From Lumbricus rubellus (Eukaryota > Annelida > Clitellata > Crassiclitellata > Lumbricidae): a stretch of DNA of 64,000 nt. Location of the stretch: the NCBI GenBank assembly GCA_945859605.1, contig OX243815.1:27949481-28013480 (forward strand), written 5' to 3'. Below, piece after piece: positions 23,101-34,283 of this stretch. The translations under genes were made by a program, and so were the position numbers. Position 1 is the stretch's first letter. The number at the start of each line of letters is the position of its first letter. The notes under the pieces are model-generated. The model did no database searches. It worked only from the letters and a program-made list of their open reading frames with translations, and was not told where the DNA came from.

Positions 23101-23545
23101 TGTGTGGAAACGCCGTTATAGGCCTATGGTTAGGCTAGTAATAATATTCAGGACCTCTGGGGTCAAGATTACACTGCTGTCTGTGATTTAAGTCGGGTTT
23201 GCCATAGAATATTCTGCATAGTATTGAACTGATAGAGGCTTGCAATAAAACTGGACCTATATATAAGCTTATAAATGTTTACATTTTCTACGGAACTCGT
23301 AGCATCGGCGCTACATAAACGCGGTGACTCTTATTGATATTGAAAAGACAATGAACTGTGAATTCGGTTGAATGCTTTTCGCTTAACGCTGTTCAATTCT
23401 ACTGTTATAACTGAATTGCATATTTTTGATTTAGACATTTAAGGTTAAACTTTTAAGGTTAAAATCGGAGTATGGCCTTATATACAATTTCCGGCTCCAT
23501 TTGTCCAATTAAATAGAGCCAGAAATCAGGGATGGTCGGAGAGAT
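20184..23545 (+). other. non-coding internal region of the retrotransposon
   Basis: 3.36 kb of AT-rich DNA after the gag stop. No ORF of note in any frame, no pol domain, and many ATAATTAT and TAGGCCTA words. It contains a nested hAT MITE (21705-22310). It ends in AGGGATGGTCGGAGAGAT just before the 3' LTR, a weak polypurine tract candidate. Confidence 0.8.
21705..22310. mobile_element. hAT-derived MITE nested in the retrotransposon
   Basis: 606 bp with inverted ends CAGTGTTG and CAACACTG and long subterminal inverted repeats of ACTTTTACTT / AAGTAAAAGT words. The 8 bases ATGATAGA flank it on both sides (21697-21704 and 22311-22318), a perfect hAT-type target duplication. Inside, on the minus strand near 21930-22040, the frame around CRNGSVSSVHHHRKS resembles a decayed BED zinc finger of a hAT transposase, suggesting derivation by internal deletion. 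Confidence 0.9.
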
Positions 23546-25853
23546 TGTAGCGCGGCATATAATTTGACGCTACGGAGTTTATTTCTGGTTGCCATATATA
23601 TATTTTTGGATCCATTATGGTATTTTCGGGGTCTGATATATTATATATTATATTATTTTTTTAGCTGCATTCGGTGACCTAGATAATATTGGTGACCTAG
23701 ATTTTAATATTGAGATCGTGCTCGAGACGCTTTTAAGGCAATGACGTAAGCAGTCGCCATAGCTACCACATTATTGATCGAGTCTTTCACACACTTGCGT
23801 GAAATGGAGGGTCGGCCGAAAAGGAGGAAGAGGAGTCGGCCGATAGGAGAGACAGATACGCGCAGGCAGACAGCCAGGCTGATAGAGAGGGTGAAGCAAC
23901 AGCCCATATACACAGTTAAGCAGACGGACAGAGCGGGACACGCTGGCGGTGTATAGGCTGTGCATGCAGGACAGGCGTGTACAGTAGTCGGCCATTGCGC
24001 TGCTCGCTTGAGTCTGTGCACACTGTGCCTGCCTGATCACTAGCTCGTGCAGCGCTTTTGGCGCATGCGCAGTAGATAGCGTCCTACGTCAGTCAAGGCC
24101 ATATAGAAGAAGATCGCGCAATCGAGGCAGTCGTGACCGAGTCTTCAAGGAGTAAAGACGTATTATTGGCAAGATAAATATTAAGTTTCGAACTGAGGAT
24201 TTTTATTGAAGTGAAGCCAGATTTTAGTGGCGCTACATTAGTTACTGCTTAGGTGCGACTCTCGATAATAAAGTGTTAGGTTCAAAGCCGGATTGTATTC
24301 GAAGTGAGGCCAGGATTTAGTGCCGCTGTATTATTTCCTGCATCGTCACATGGAGTGACTCATTCTGAGCGTCGAATCGTCAACGTGGTGATTGGAGCTG
24401 CGCATTTCCACGGCGGTTCATTCTTGGAATTAAGCCTACCACGTCAGACTTCTGTTCTCCGGTTCGCTGGAGCGACATCTGTTCTGTTTACTTGGAAATA
24501 TTTACCAAGTGGTTATTTTCTGCATTTGTGGCCCAAGTGGCGTCAATTTGTTATTTTAATCGCGAAGTGGATCACGCATTCTCGTCGCGCCATCTCGGTT
24601 CTAGCGTCAAACCTGCGTTGGTCTTCGCTGGTTTCTTCCGGGGCTTCACCGTCGACGTCCCCCAATATTCTTCGACGCTTTCCTGGATTCGTCGCACTCT
24701 TTGTCGTCACCCCTCGCACTTCGCCTGCTTAGTCCCTTGTCTTCGGATAACAGGTACAGTCTAGTTAAAAGGGTATAATGCGATGGGCGGTGTAGAAATA
24801 TTGGGCGAATTGGAAATTCATTCATGCACTTGAGAGCTAAATTGGGGATAAAAGTTAGACATACTCCGATCTAGGGTGTTTGCATTGACCAGTATAATTA
24901 TATGTCATTGCATTGACTTGAATAATTATATTTTTGGACATTGACCTGCATAATTACATTTTCTTTCTACATTGTGCTCAATGTCTGAATTGCATTGAAT
25001 AATATTTAATAATCTTTGTCTTCAAGATTGATAAGAAATACTAATTAAATTTACCGTCTTAGTTCTTGCTAGCCCTAGGAAGTTAGATTATTGAAACTTA
25101 TATAGCGCCATGGAGCAGAGCAGAACATCGACTCCCCTGCAACCTTCCCGACCACCCTCCGCCTTTGAGATGGGGATATTGCTAGAGGCAATGCAGTCGA
25201 ACGCCAAGTCCACACAAGATGTCGTGCAGTCACACGCTAGAGATACACAAGAGGCTATCTCCTCTGTGCGAGGTGAGGTAAGGAACACACAAGAGGCTAT
25301 CTCCGTCGTGCAAAGCAATGTTGAAGAGGCTATCTCCGTCGTACAAAGCAATGTTGAAGAGGCAATTTCCTCAGTGAAAATTGATGTTAGAGAGGAAATT
25401 TATGCGGTACACTCTAACGTGAGGGAAGCGCTGACGGAAGTCGTGGCGCGTATAGAACGATTAGAGACGACGCCCAGGGCATCTCCGAAGCCGGTTGCAG
25501 GTTCGAACCCAGAAACAATGTTTCCCTTTGGTACCACCGCGGATAGACCTTACCACTCAGCCATCGGCCTGGGAAGAGCTTCGGGGGCTAGGCTTAAGGA
25601 CCTTTCACTTCCGGTTAACCCCGGAATCCTACGCCGGAGTGAAAGACTGGCCAGTAAGGCCCCAGTTTCATACGGAGAGCTAAGAGGTCGAGATACCTGG
25701 CCATCCCGAACCCGACGGGATTCGAACCCCGAAGCTACCGCCTCCCTTCCTCCCTCTATTTCTCTGAACTACGACCTGCAACCGCACGCGGCCCTCTCAC
25801 ACGCGGGACCGGAAGTGGCGACTCCGGGAGTGTACGCGGGGGCGGGCGTTACA
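23546..25853 (+). repeat. 3' LTR, 2,308 bp
   Basis: Second copy of the LTR, offset 8,043 from the first. It carries the same truncated gag start (ATG at 25110), whose frame runs out of the LTR into flanking GA-repeat and stops at about 25889; that partial ORF is a by-product of the LTR layout. Confidence 0.93.
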
Positions 25854-25857
25854 ATAT
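25854..25857. repeat. target-site duplication ATAT (right)
   Basis: Matches 15499-15502. Confidence 0.8.
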
Positions 25858-25871
25858 GTCGCTTCTGTGAG

Positions 25872-25893
25872 AACAGAGAGAGAGAGTGAGAGT

Positions 25894-25983
<90 letters not shown>

Positions 25984-26140
25984 CACACACACACAGACAG
26001 ACAGACAGAAAGACAGACAGACAGAGACAGACAGAGAGCAGAGAGAGAGAGAGAGGGAGGGAGAGAGAGACACAGAGACAGAGACAGAAACAGAGACAGA
26101 CACAGAAACAGACAGAGACAGAGAGAGAGAGGAATCTCGA
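25872..26140. repeat. (GA)n array with CACA/GACA edges
   Basis: A pure GA run of about 100 bases is followed by ACAC, GACA and GAGACA steps. Both strands have repetitive open frames (Arg-Glu or Ser-Leu), not genes. Confidence 0.93.
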
Positions 26141-26447
26141 AGCACGCTTACAGTAGGAACCCATAGAACGAGAGGGGGGAAAGAGTTGCACAACAGGATG
26201 AAAGGAATCAAGAATGTGCTGCGATTAGCTCTTGAGCAACGCTGAGATCCATCTAATTGGCATCATCAGGTATAGTATACTCTTTCAGGTGCAAGAAAAC
26301 ACTCTCATGAAGCGAAAAGTCCTCAGGTAATGACAAGTTTAAAGCCGAATACGTCACCAACAGCCTGATATTTTTAATCGCGTCTTTCCAACCTGCTGAG
26401 CAAAACACGTAAAAATCGTAACATAATTGCTTGTAGTCCTAATTCTG

Positions 26448-26665
26448 ACACACTCCCCTGATAGGGCTATTGATGAAGTGAGTGATTTTTAATATTAAAA
26501 TTTTTATTTCGAAATAGATTCTTCCTCGGTGGATCTGCTTCGGAATAAATTCGCCCCGGCGTAGAGTTGTAGCATAATTCTGGCAAATTCCACTGATAGG
26601 GCTAATGATCAAATGAGTGATTTTTAATATTAAGGGTTGTTTTGACGCGTAGAGTTGTAGCATAT
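26448..26665. repeat. two-unit tandem duplication
   Basis: CTGATAGGGCTA(T/A)TGATxAA(G/A)TGAGTG with a TTTTTAATATTAA tail and GCGTAGAGTTGTAGCAT occurs twice (from about 26457 and about 26590, then about 26558 and about 26646). Confidence 0.75.
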
Positions 26666-26889
26666 GAATAGACCTAATTTTTAGTCCTAATAACGAACGG
26701 TATTATGCAGCGTAGGGCTTTCGTTTTGTGGTAAGCACTAAGGAAGGATTCTGCGAGAGAACAGGACATTTCTCAGAACATAATTTGTAGGTCAATGAAG
26801 TCATTAAGTTAATGTCTTCGTGTCATTACGAGCCAGGAGTTGGTAAAACCTACTTGCTTCAATTAGTCACTTACAAAGACGATAACAAA

Positions 26890-26962
26890 GATGATCAGCG
26901 ACACCCTCTGCTCTTACGCAGGCCTGGGTCTGGCACTACCAGAATGCGAGCAGTGACTAAGG
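26890..26962. repeat. dispersed repeat fragment shared with about 54319-54386
   Basis: ATCAGCGACACCCTCT, CAGGCCTGGGTCTGGCACT and CAGAATGC match the 54.3-kb segment with scattered differences. The family is not identified. Confidence 0.55.
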
Positions 26963-27322
26963 TCTATGCGGCCTCAGCAGTCGAGTTTGCCACCTGGCGA
27001 ACAATTTGGAATCAAATTGGTGACGCTATTTTCTTCACGGCATCCGCATGGACTTTTACCAATGGTATTCCTAAAAATTGTAGGTCTATGTAAAAACGCC
27101 TCCAATAGCCTAATCATTGCTTTTCAGAAACGCATTAAAAGACACATGAATTGCATAATTATCTTTTGCAAAGAAACTATTATGGCTGTGCGCAGATTAG
27201 ATTAATTATTCTTTTTAAAAATGTAGGCTAACGGAAACGTACAAGACAGCTCAACTACTCATTTATCCGAAAACGTCTGAAGCTTTTCTGTCCATGAATG
27301 GAAACAGTTTAAATGCGTCGCC

Positions 27323-28660
27323 CTATTTACGACATATCGACGAACTCGGTTGAAGGTAGATCATATCTTCATCACGTGTTCCCCGCTGTATCTTCTTCTC
27401 CCTCTGCAGACCATGTCCAGGAATTTTGTCTTCCGTCTTGTCGCTCGACCCTGCAGCTGGCGTTCGAGCCTCCTCCTCCCCCGGTCTCCCCTCCAGACCC
27501 AGTTGATCGGCGTCGTGTCTACGGGCGTGCTTCTTCATGTGGTCGCTTCGGATGAACTTCTTATCGCAGACGGAACACTGGAACCTCTTCTCTCCCGTAT
27601 GCGATCGCAGATGTCTCTGCAGCTCGTCCGAACGGTTGAACCTCTTCCCGCACAGCAGCCAGTTGCAGACAAAGGGTCTCTCACCTGTATGCCAGCGCAG
27701 GTGAGCCTTCAGGTGCGACGTCTTTCCGTACACCTTGCCGCATCCGGGCACGTGGCAGCTGTGAACGTTGCACTTCCGCAGGATGTCGCCGCCGGCCGCG
27801 TGCAGTGGCCCGAGTCTGTCGGCCTCCTTGCAGTTGGGGCAGTCGCAGTTGGGGCGTCCCATGTAGCGCTTTGTTACAGGACGCGACAGAGATGGGGGTT
27901 CGACCATGAAGAGGGAAGATGATGGGCGGATGTTATTTGACTGGTGCTGCTGCTGATCATATGCGGTGTATTGAATGGTTTCTGATGGCGACGCAGCAAC
28001 AGGGAGAGACAGGTTGCTTGAATATTCTGTTCTGTAGTACGGTACTTGGCTGCTGTGACCGGAAGTTGATTCGCTTGGCATTTCGGGAAGTCGGGGTGTA
28101 TGGCTTCCACGAAAGTCGAGAAGGTGGCTACTAGGTGAACGAATGTCTGGTAGTGCTACACCGGAGAGGGCATTGAGAGCACGGGTGGCCTGAGACAGAT
28201 CGTGAGAGCCAATCGCCGACCAGGATGAAATAGGATCGGACGATTGACTAAATGGAAGTGGAATACCGAATTGACCAAATCCAGGATAAAACGTAGCTGC
28301 TCCTCTTCTGTTGGAAAAGCTGTAAGAGGTAGAAGGGTGAATGATGGGGTAACTGTTGTCCCCTAGTGTTGTCGATGAGAAACTGTCTTGGTGTTTGCGA
28401 AATGCATCTGAGTTGAAGTTGAGCATTGGTGATCTTGAATGTTGAGCATGAGGAGCAGACGGTTGAAATGAATGAGCGTTGGATGATGGTGGTTGATCAC
28501 TGTTCACTTGTGCATTGGTCGTGTAGAAGGTGTTGTGCCACGGATGGAGAATGAAGGGCTTCACGTCATCGGAATGATGATGTGCCATCGACGTTTGACT
28601 TTCGTTTGTTTTCATTTTCAACTCTGACTCCAGGTGTAGAACGCTTTGTCCTTCAATCAT
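27323..28660 (-). CDS. Sp-family zinc-finger transcription factor (Sp6-9-like), minus copy
   Basis: 445 aa, no intron within the exon. Serine/proline-rich N-terminal half, then a Btd box CDCPNCKE at residues 272-279 and three C2H2 fingers at 302-324, 332-354 and 362-382. Specificity residues read KHA, RER and RHK, as in Sp1, so a GC/GT-box target is expected. CDCPNC and [17 protein letters not shown] are Sp6-9 hallmarks; Sp5 usually has CRCPNC. An N-terminal SP box was not found. A six-residue insert (LHAAGG) separates Btd box and fingers, and fingers 2-3 are more diverged than in the plus-strand paralog. ATG at 28660 is the most upstream start; a possible acceptor AG just inside (about 28651) would instead favour Met-16. 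Acts in the nucleus, probably in development. Sp5/buttonhead is the alternative. Confidence 0.88.
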   Translation of the reverse strand: MIEGQSVLHLESELKMKTNESQTSMAHHHSDDVKPFILHPWHNTFYTTNAQVNSDQPPSSNAHSFQPSAPHAQHSRSPMLNFNSDAFRKHQDSFSSTTLGDNSYPIIHPSTSYSFSNRRGAATFYPGFGQFGIPLPFSQSSDPISSWSAIGSHDLSQATRALNALSGVALPDIRSPSSHLLDFRGSHTPRLPEMPSESTSGHSSQVPYYRTEYSSNLSLPVAASPSETIQYTAYDQQQHQSNNIRPSSSLFMVEPPSLSRPVTKRYMGRPNCDCPNCKEADRLGPLHAAGGDILRKCNVHSCHVPGCGKVYGKTSHLKAHLRWHTGERPFVCNWLLCGKRFNRSDELQRHLRSHTGEKRFQCSVCDKKFIRSDHMKKHARRHDADQLGLEGRPGEEEARTPAAGSSDKTEDKIPGHGLQREKKIQRGTRDEDMIYLQPSSSICRK

Positions 28661-28679
28661 CAGAATAAAGAAAAATTAC

Positions 28680-28895
28680 GTTAATGACACAATGACTGAC
28701 GGAATGATGGAATAACAGATTGACAGAATGACTGAATGGCAGAATGACGGTGTGACAGAATTACTCAATGGCAGAATGACGGTGTGACAGAATGACGGAT
28801 TGACAGAATGACAGAATATCCAAATGATGGAATAACTCAATGACGGGTTGACAGATTGACGGATTGACAGAATGACCATATGATGGAATGTTTTG
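28680..28895. repeat. GACAGAATGACGG minisatellite
   Basis: Degenerate tandem units of about 13-16 bases (TGACAGAATGAC, TGACGGAATGAT). The minus-strand frame gives ILSIRQSVNPS-type repeats and is not a gene. Confidence 0.85.
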
Positions 28896-29044
28896 AGTTA
28901 TAAAGGGACGGAATGAATGACTGTACATATTGGTTGACTGAAGATTTACTGATTTACAAAAATTTAATGACTGAATGGCGAATTATTGAGGGACAACATG
29001 GCTGAGTGCTCAAATGAATGACCGAATGACCGAGTGCCTGAATG

Positions 29045-29190
29045 ACACGAGCAATGTGCGAATGAATGATTATATGAATGAATGATTATATGAATTAATG
29101 ATTATATGTATGAATTAATGATTATATGAATAAATGAATGATTATATGAATGAATGATTATATGAATGAATGATTATATCTAAATGAATT
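29045..29190. repeat. GAATGAATGATTATAT minisatellite
   Basis: Seven or so units of 14-18 bases with GAATTAAT variants. Confidence 0.88.
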
Positions 29191-29398
29191 AATGGTATAA
29201 TTTGTAACAATTGTCTATTCTTCCGTCTTACCGTAACTCGCGAATTGTCAACCGATGGAATAGTTTAGAAGTTCAATGTCAACCTTTAGAAAACAAAATC
29301 ATAGTCTATCAATAACCAAACATTACTCCTTCCTTCACTCCAATGCCTCGCTTAATAATTGGCAGAGTAATCTGTATTTTTATTTTCTTCTCGCATTT

Positions 29399-29486
29399 GC
29401 TCTAGAGCCCCTTGAAGCCTGCTACTCAGAGGCGCTCCCGAATGCAGCGCAGACACTGCATCAGAGTTCACGCCGAAGCAGCGCAC
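29399..29486 (-). mobile_element. SINE fragment (body and tail)
   Basis: On the minus strand it reads ...GAACTCTGATGCAGTGTC, GCGCTGCATTCGGGAGCG, CCTCTGAGTAG and CTTCAAGGGGC, matching the SINE at 30749-30955. The tRNA-like head is missing. Confidence 0.8.
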
Positions 29487-30748
29487 AAATATTAACTTCT
29501 AGACCTCTGCATTCTCTCTGTCTATACGATTCGGTTCTTCAGCAATCAATTGAACTGCTAAATCCTCGAACATTATCATTCATTAGTCCAATAGACTATT
29601 CTAATTTTAAGTCATAATTGTCATTAAATTATTATCCTATAGGCTCTATGTCCCGCTAAAGAGAACAAGTATGACATCAAGTCAGAACCAAACACAACTC
29701 TGTCGGACATTATAAAATGAAGAAGCCACGTATACTCATTGGGTGCGTCTTCTATTATAGCGGCCCTACATAAATGTCTAATTAGGGTTCTGAATACGAC
29801 ATCAACGGGGGTCGCTGCAGGGATGATTGCGTCTGCCATGGCGGCGAATCTACACAGAGGCGGAACGTTCCGCACCGGAACACAATGAAGACGACAGTGC
29901 ATTGTTCCGCGTGGAACATGAAAACAAGCGTCGGCGTCCGATGGAGAGCGACGACGTTGAGGAACACAATGTGTTGGACAGGAGGAGAAGGAAGAGGGGT
30001 CCCCCTCAGATATACCTATCGTCATGGTAACCGGGCTTCCAGTGGACCGTGACACCTGATCCAGTCTAAGGGACAGCATCCGGCGGGTGAGGGCACGGCA
30101 TAGCAAGGGCACCAACAACCTTTGACTTTGCCCGTCTAATTACAGACTAGGGTCCGAACCCGGGCGCACCCGCCTTCCCCCACACACCGGCAGGGAGCAG
30201 TGGAGCAACCACGACATTCGAATGCGAAAAGTAATGAAGGGAGGATGCGGTGGAATCGTGGAGAGCAGGTCATCTGAGTTTAACTGCATGCAGCGGTCAG
30301 AGAGCAGAATCTATTAGACTTCATAATTAATATATAAAAAACACGAATGAACAATAGAAAAATAATTCAGACGATTTTTCATGGCATAACAAAGTCAATT
30401 GAGACTGGTAACTGCGCTGGTAAATTTCTTAGACAAAATTAAATAATTAAAGCCTAATAATTATATCAGCCCCACGCAAAAATGCGTTACTCTAATCGGA
30501 CACAAAAAATGTAAAACAATAGACCTACGACTATGTCTAATGGGACCCCTGAAACTGAAAACTCCACGAAATTCTTTCCTTCGTTCTTGGTTTAGATTAA
30601 AAATGGCGCTTCTGATGAGTGGAAGAAATAAGGCTTGTGAAACACCTGTTATAATTATTCACAGTTATAAAAAATTCAATATCGATAAAGTTCTTTCTCT
30701 GCGTTCGTCTAATTAGCAATCTCTTCTCCTTATACTGTATACAAATCT
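29487..30748. other. intergenic stretch with CpG-richer core 29800-30240
   Basis: A minus-strand frame of 164 codons (29624-30118) includes an internal Met in context GCCATGGCA (near 29840), followed by about 70 residues of balanced composition. No domain or clear splice site supports it, so this could be a first exon, promoter DNA or chance. The rest is AT-rich. Confidence 0.25.
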
Positions 30749-30955
30749 GGGGCGCGGTGGTGTAGTGGTGGCGTCGTTGCCTTGGAGCCGGAAGGTAATT
30801 CGAGGTTCGAATCCACCTTGCCGCGTAAGGACCTTGCAATGGGCAAACCCTTCACTCACAGTTGCTCAGCGCTTCGGCGTGAAACTCCGATGCAGTGTCC
30901 GCTCTGCATTCGGGAGCGCCTCTGAGTAGCGATAGCTTGAAGAGGCGCTATAACA
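30749..30955 (+). mobile_element. tRNA-derived SINE, full length
   Basis: The head resembles a tRNA with box A (GGTGTAGTGGTGGC) and box B (GGTTCGAATCC). A unique body follows (GTTGCTCAGCGCTTCGGCG, TCCGATGCAGTGTCCG), then the tail GGGAGCGCCTCTGAGTAG...CTTGAAGAGGCGCTAT. It folds poorly as a tRNA and has other copies in the window, so it is a SINE and not a tRNA gene. The tail matches the LINE end at 47531-47800. Confidence 0.88.
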
Positions 30956-32785
30956 AGTGCACACACAGACAAAATCAACTCGATCTAAGAGCAATTCGAC
31001 AAGTCCGCATGAAATATGGAAGAAAAAATAATATTCTGGATGAAAATTCGGTATGTGTCCACTGTCCGCTCAACCAATATAATGCACTCTCTGCGCTAAG
31101 ATAAAAATGTCAGCTTTTGTTATGATTTCTTTATCGTTGTTTGTAAGTGCTTACCTGTTCGAATGGCCAGTCCTGCGTTGGCTGAGGCGGTTTTATGATG
31201 ACCTTGATTTCTTGATTTATTTTCTAATTGTGATGCTTGCAGCACTCACTGCTTTTTTGCACTGCTCACAGATTGACGTTCAAACTCAGCTATAGATATT
31301 ATAATACGCCTACTACGCGGAACCGTTTGAAAAAATCGAATTTGCACGAATCGTCCAAGCAGAAGGAGAAATCAAGTTGATCTCTACGGTGCAAGTTAGA
31401 GCTGACTCTAATGACCACTTCCACCCATACATGTGTAGACACGGAGTAAGTCACAAAGGAGCAAATTGCAGCCTTCTTGCAGCTGAAGAAACGCCCACTT
31501 GGTCAATCCGTGACCAAGGACCAGCTCCTTGGTGGCATACACGCCCATGCCGCGCCCATGCCGCCCATGCATGAGTCGACCATCGACTCTCTCTTGGTGC
31601 GATTAGCCTTGCACCTTGCACCGCACTTCGGCAGCGATTTGTCGGACCCTGCGTAATTGACCCCCGCAAGGCATTTGACTCGCGCGGTTACAGTGATAGA
31701 TAACATTTAGGCTTGGACACGTTCGCGTATTGTTGTATACCGGGGCTTCTTCATTTAGTCCCATCTTGCGAGCAATTATTATTTACCCCGGGAGTTTCTT
31801 TGCCTTCGGGCTACTATATGGTCTTCACTAATAAGGCGACTATCTGATGAACGTCCAGTGTATTGGTCAACATCTGGTCAGTATTACCGGACAATCAGCC
31901 GTCGATACCATCAGTAGCCGATCTTAAAGTGTCATCCCGAACCCTAATGAGCCTCGAATAGGCAATTGCATTGCGTCGTAAAATTCTCAGAAACCCCGAT
32001 TGCAACGAACACTATTGACCGGACAGAAGTCAAGTAATTCACCCCAAAGGCGAAAGGGAAATGGGTCTCTTTTAACTCAACGTACTTCCTCCTACCGTAT
32101 ATACCCTCAAGAAAACAAGAAGACAATTTAGTTCAAAGCCACAGTCTTCTCCCACACCCCGAGAAAACAGAGACATTGAGCGATAAAACAAAACGGAAAA
32201 GAGTGAGAACACGAAAAGCTGGTCGTACTGAAAACAGACTTGGAATGTTCTAGAACACAAAGCAGGAAAAATCATTATTAAAATGCAGCAATGTTCTGCG
32301 AACCGCAAAAGATATTAGGCAGAACAAGAATGTTGCTTATAGATAATAGAGTCAGAACGCCTGTATACGCTTTGCATCAATTGTGGTTAAGACGGAACCA
32401 TAATAATTATCATTTATACAGAAAAATGATGCCAGTATATTAGGCCTATACTACATGTAGGCCTACATGTGGCACCCCAACTGCAATTGACCGACAGCAA
32501 TTGCTATTTTACCGTTGATTCCTTGGTCTAAATATGACGCTTCATACTAGTATGTGAATAGGCCTAATTGTGCCTGTATTAAGGTACTGATTATGTGAAA
32601 AACTTAACTAGACAACATAAATTTAATTATGTTAATTAATCATCAAGCAACAAACTTGTATAGTTGACCAGTGTACATTTTGTTCCTTCTTGGTTCTCTT
32701 TTGTGACCACTAGAATACTTGACCTTAGTTCGATAAGATGCTACATCGTTAATATTATTTTGAGCAAATAAAATTGATGGCGATA
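30956..32785. other. gene-free stretch between the Sp genes
   Basis: No supported exon. 31370-31740 is GC-richer and non-repetitive and could be regulatory. The rest is AT-rich with TAGGCCTA words. Confidence 0.4.
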
Positions 32786-32885
32786 TACATACAACATACA
32801 TACACACATACATGTTGCATACATACATAGATACATACATACATACATACAACATACATACACACATACATGTTGCATACAAACA
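32786..32885. repeat. (CATA)n microsatellite, left of LINE fragment
   Basis: ACATACAT array with an internal duplication of ACACATACATGTTGCATAC. Confidence 0.9.
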
Positions 32886-32896
32886 TTACTTAGAAC

Positions 32897-33195
32897 TTAG
32901 TCCATCCCGTGCAGATCTGCACATCGGGCAACGCATCGTCTCCATTCTTCTCTGTCCGCCGCCAATTCCCTGGCCTCGTCCCACGACATCTCCAGGCATT
33001 TCAGATCCTCCCTGATGGTTTCCGGCCAGTTCTTTCTCGGCCTTCCTCTCTTCCTTTTTCCTCCAGGATTCCACGACATCACTTGGTTGGCTCTTCTTTC
33101 GTCCTCCATTCGGAACACGTGTCCCGCCCACCTTAGTCGCCTTCTTCTGATGATGGATTCCATTTCTTCCTGCCCCGTTAGAGCATGTGCCGCAT
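32897..33195 (-). mobile_element. non-LTR retrotransposon 3' end (truncated ORF C-terminus)
   Basis: The minus frame encodes the classic LINE C-terminus: RRRRLRWAGHVFRMEDER, then GKRKRGRPRKNW, then DREEWRR and a terminal ADLHGMD before the stop at 32897. This is the region downstream of reverse transcriptase in RTE/Jockey-like and related LINEs. All upstream coding is missing (5' truncation). It sits between two (CATA)n arrays, so it either inserted into the array or brought a simple-repeat tail. Confidence 0.85.
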
Positions 33196-33305
33196 ACAAA
33201 CATACATACATACATACATACATACATGCATACATGCATACATGCATGCATACATACATACATACATACATACATTATACATACATTGTACATACATACA
33301 GACAC
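33196..33305. repeat. (CATA)n microsatellite, right of LINE fragment
   Basis: CATACATA and CATGCATA steps. Confidence 0.9.
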
Positions 33306-33677
33306 ATCGAGACACTCTCTACTTGGACACATACGTATATGTGCTGCTGGCCTGCATGCATGCAAGTCATCGAAGTATTCAATTGGCACATGCTCTAATT
33401 TGCACTAAGCAGCCTGCACCCGCAAATCCCCCAATTAGTGTGTTCTTCGTAATTATGCCGGGCTTTGTATTTCATCTTTAACCAAGTCTACCGTCGCTAA
33501 ATATGCTGCAAAAGTTTGATTGTCGATTCACATGTAAATCAGGCTCCACATATAGGCTACAGGTAGATGCTGATTTGTAAATTGCCACGAGGTAGTCTTG
33601 TGGTGATGTTGCTACTGAAGTCTTTGAGGTTTTGCCCGAAGGCAATTCCGGCCGCAAGGCAACACAGAAGGCAATCG

Positions 33678-33679
<2 letters not shown>

Positions 33680-33717
<38 letters not shown>
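33680..33717. repeat. (TA)n microsatellite
   Basis: Pure TA run. Confidence 0.95.
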
Positions 33718-34203
33718 GCATGCATAAGGTGTTCAGGTCAATCGTATTAGCATAAGCCCAGAAACAATGAATGACAAATCACGAATATAATTGTATAGGC
33801 CTTCTTCACTTGTATACGCATACACGCGTAGGTCTATAATCAGTCAGTAATCACGATTAATTGCATGGATGTGCCCTTTCTGATGTGCAGTCCTATAATC
33901 AGGCCTATGGTCCTGTTTTCAAGCGCAGCATGAAGTCTATAGGACCTATACCATTTTTGTATAGAATCTAAATATTTTGTTGACGACAATGACGGTTGGA
34001 TAGGACTGTTGTCTCTTAGTTCTGCTGACATAATAACGATTTATCTTTATGTTGGTTTTTCAATGTCCGCAATGATAAGAAAATTGGTCGTTCGACGACA
34101 TTGGCTTGAGTCAGTAAAATTAATAATAATAATTATGTGCGCGGGTCTCTTGCGCTGGTAGGAAATATTCTTTAGCAACTGCCTCCTAGTTTGTAGTCTT
34201 CGC

Positions 34204-34283
34204 TACACACACACATACACACACATGCGCGCACACACAAACACACACCCCACATACACACACCACACACACATACACACAGA
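34204..34283. repeat. (CA)n microsatellite, interrupted
   Basis: CACA run with TA, GC and CC interruptions. Confidence 0.9.

Larger units (their letters stand above)
15503..25853 (+). mobile_element. non-autonomous gag-only LTR retrotransposon, full length
   Basis: Complete 10,351-bp element. Both ends carry the same 2,308-bp LTR (offset 8,043). The LTRs start TGTAGCGC and end GCGTTACA, so the element has TG..CA ends with short imperfect inverted repeats. The 4 bases on each side are ATAT (15499-15502 and 25854-25857), a target-site duplication. A TGG-starting primer-binding site follows the 5' LTR by two bases, and a modest purine-rich stretch (GGAGAGA) precedes the 3' LTR. The only substantial ORF is gag (17067-20183). 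No protease, reverse transcriptase, RNase H or integrase is seen in 20184-23545, so it must be mobilised in trans. Gag resembles Ty3/gypsy gag. LTR identity looks complete wherever I compared it, pointing to a recent insertion. Confidence 0.92.
26141..27322. other. intergenic stretch 3' of the minus-strand Sp gene
   Basis: Holds a local tandem duplication (26448-26665) and a dispersed repeat fragment (about 26890-26962). The plus ORF at 26812-27093 includes GVGKTYLLQL, a P-loop look-alike, but overlaps the dispersed repeat and has no further domain. Confidence 0.5.
28661..29398. other. 5' flank of the minus-strand Sp gene with minisatellites
   Basis: Repeats are listed separately. No 5' UTR exon could be defined. 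Confidence 0.4.

Noticed and set aside
23546..25853. Second independent element or segmental duplication instead of a 3' LTR
   Set aside because: The end coincides with TACA, a matching ATAT flank, and the position expected for an LTR end; a separate truncated insertion would not give this.
25110..25889. A second gag gene
   Set aside because: It is the part of gag that lies in the 3' LTR; the frame runs into flanking GA repeat and stops.
26812..27093. Possible P-loop protein (GVGKTYLLQL)
   Set aside because: A chance Walker-A look-alike in an ORF overlapping a dispersed repeat, with no Walker B or other domain.
28680..29190. CRISPR-like array of short repeats
   Set aside because: Units are contiguous without unique spacers and the genome is animal; these are minisatellites.
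30749..30830. A tRNA gene
   Set aside because: Boxes A and B are present but stems do not close, and the same unit with a fixed tail recurs at 38.6 kb, so it is a SINE.
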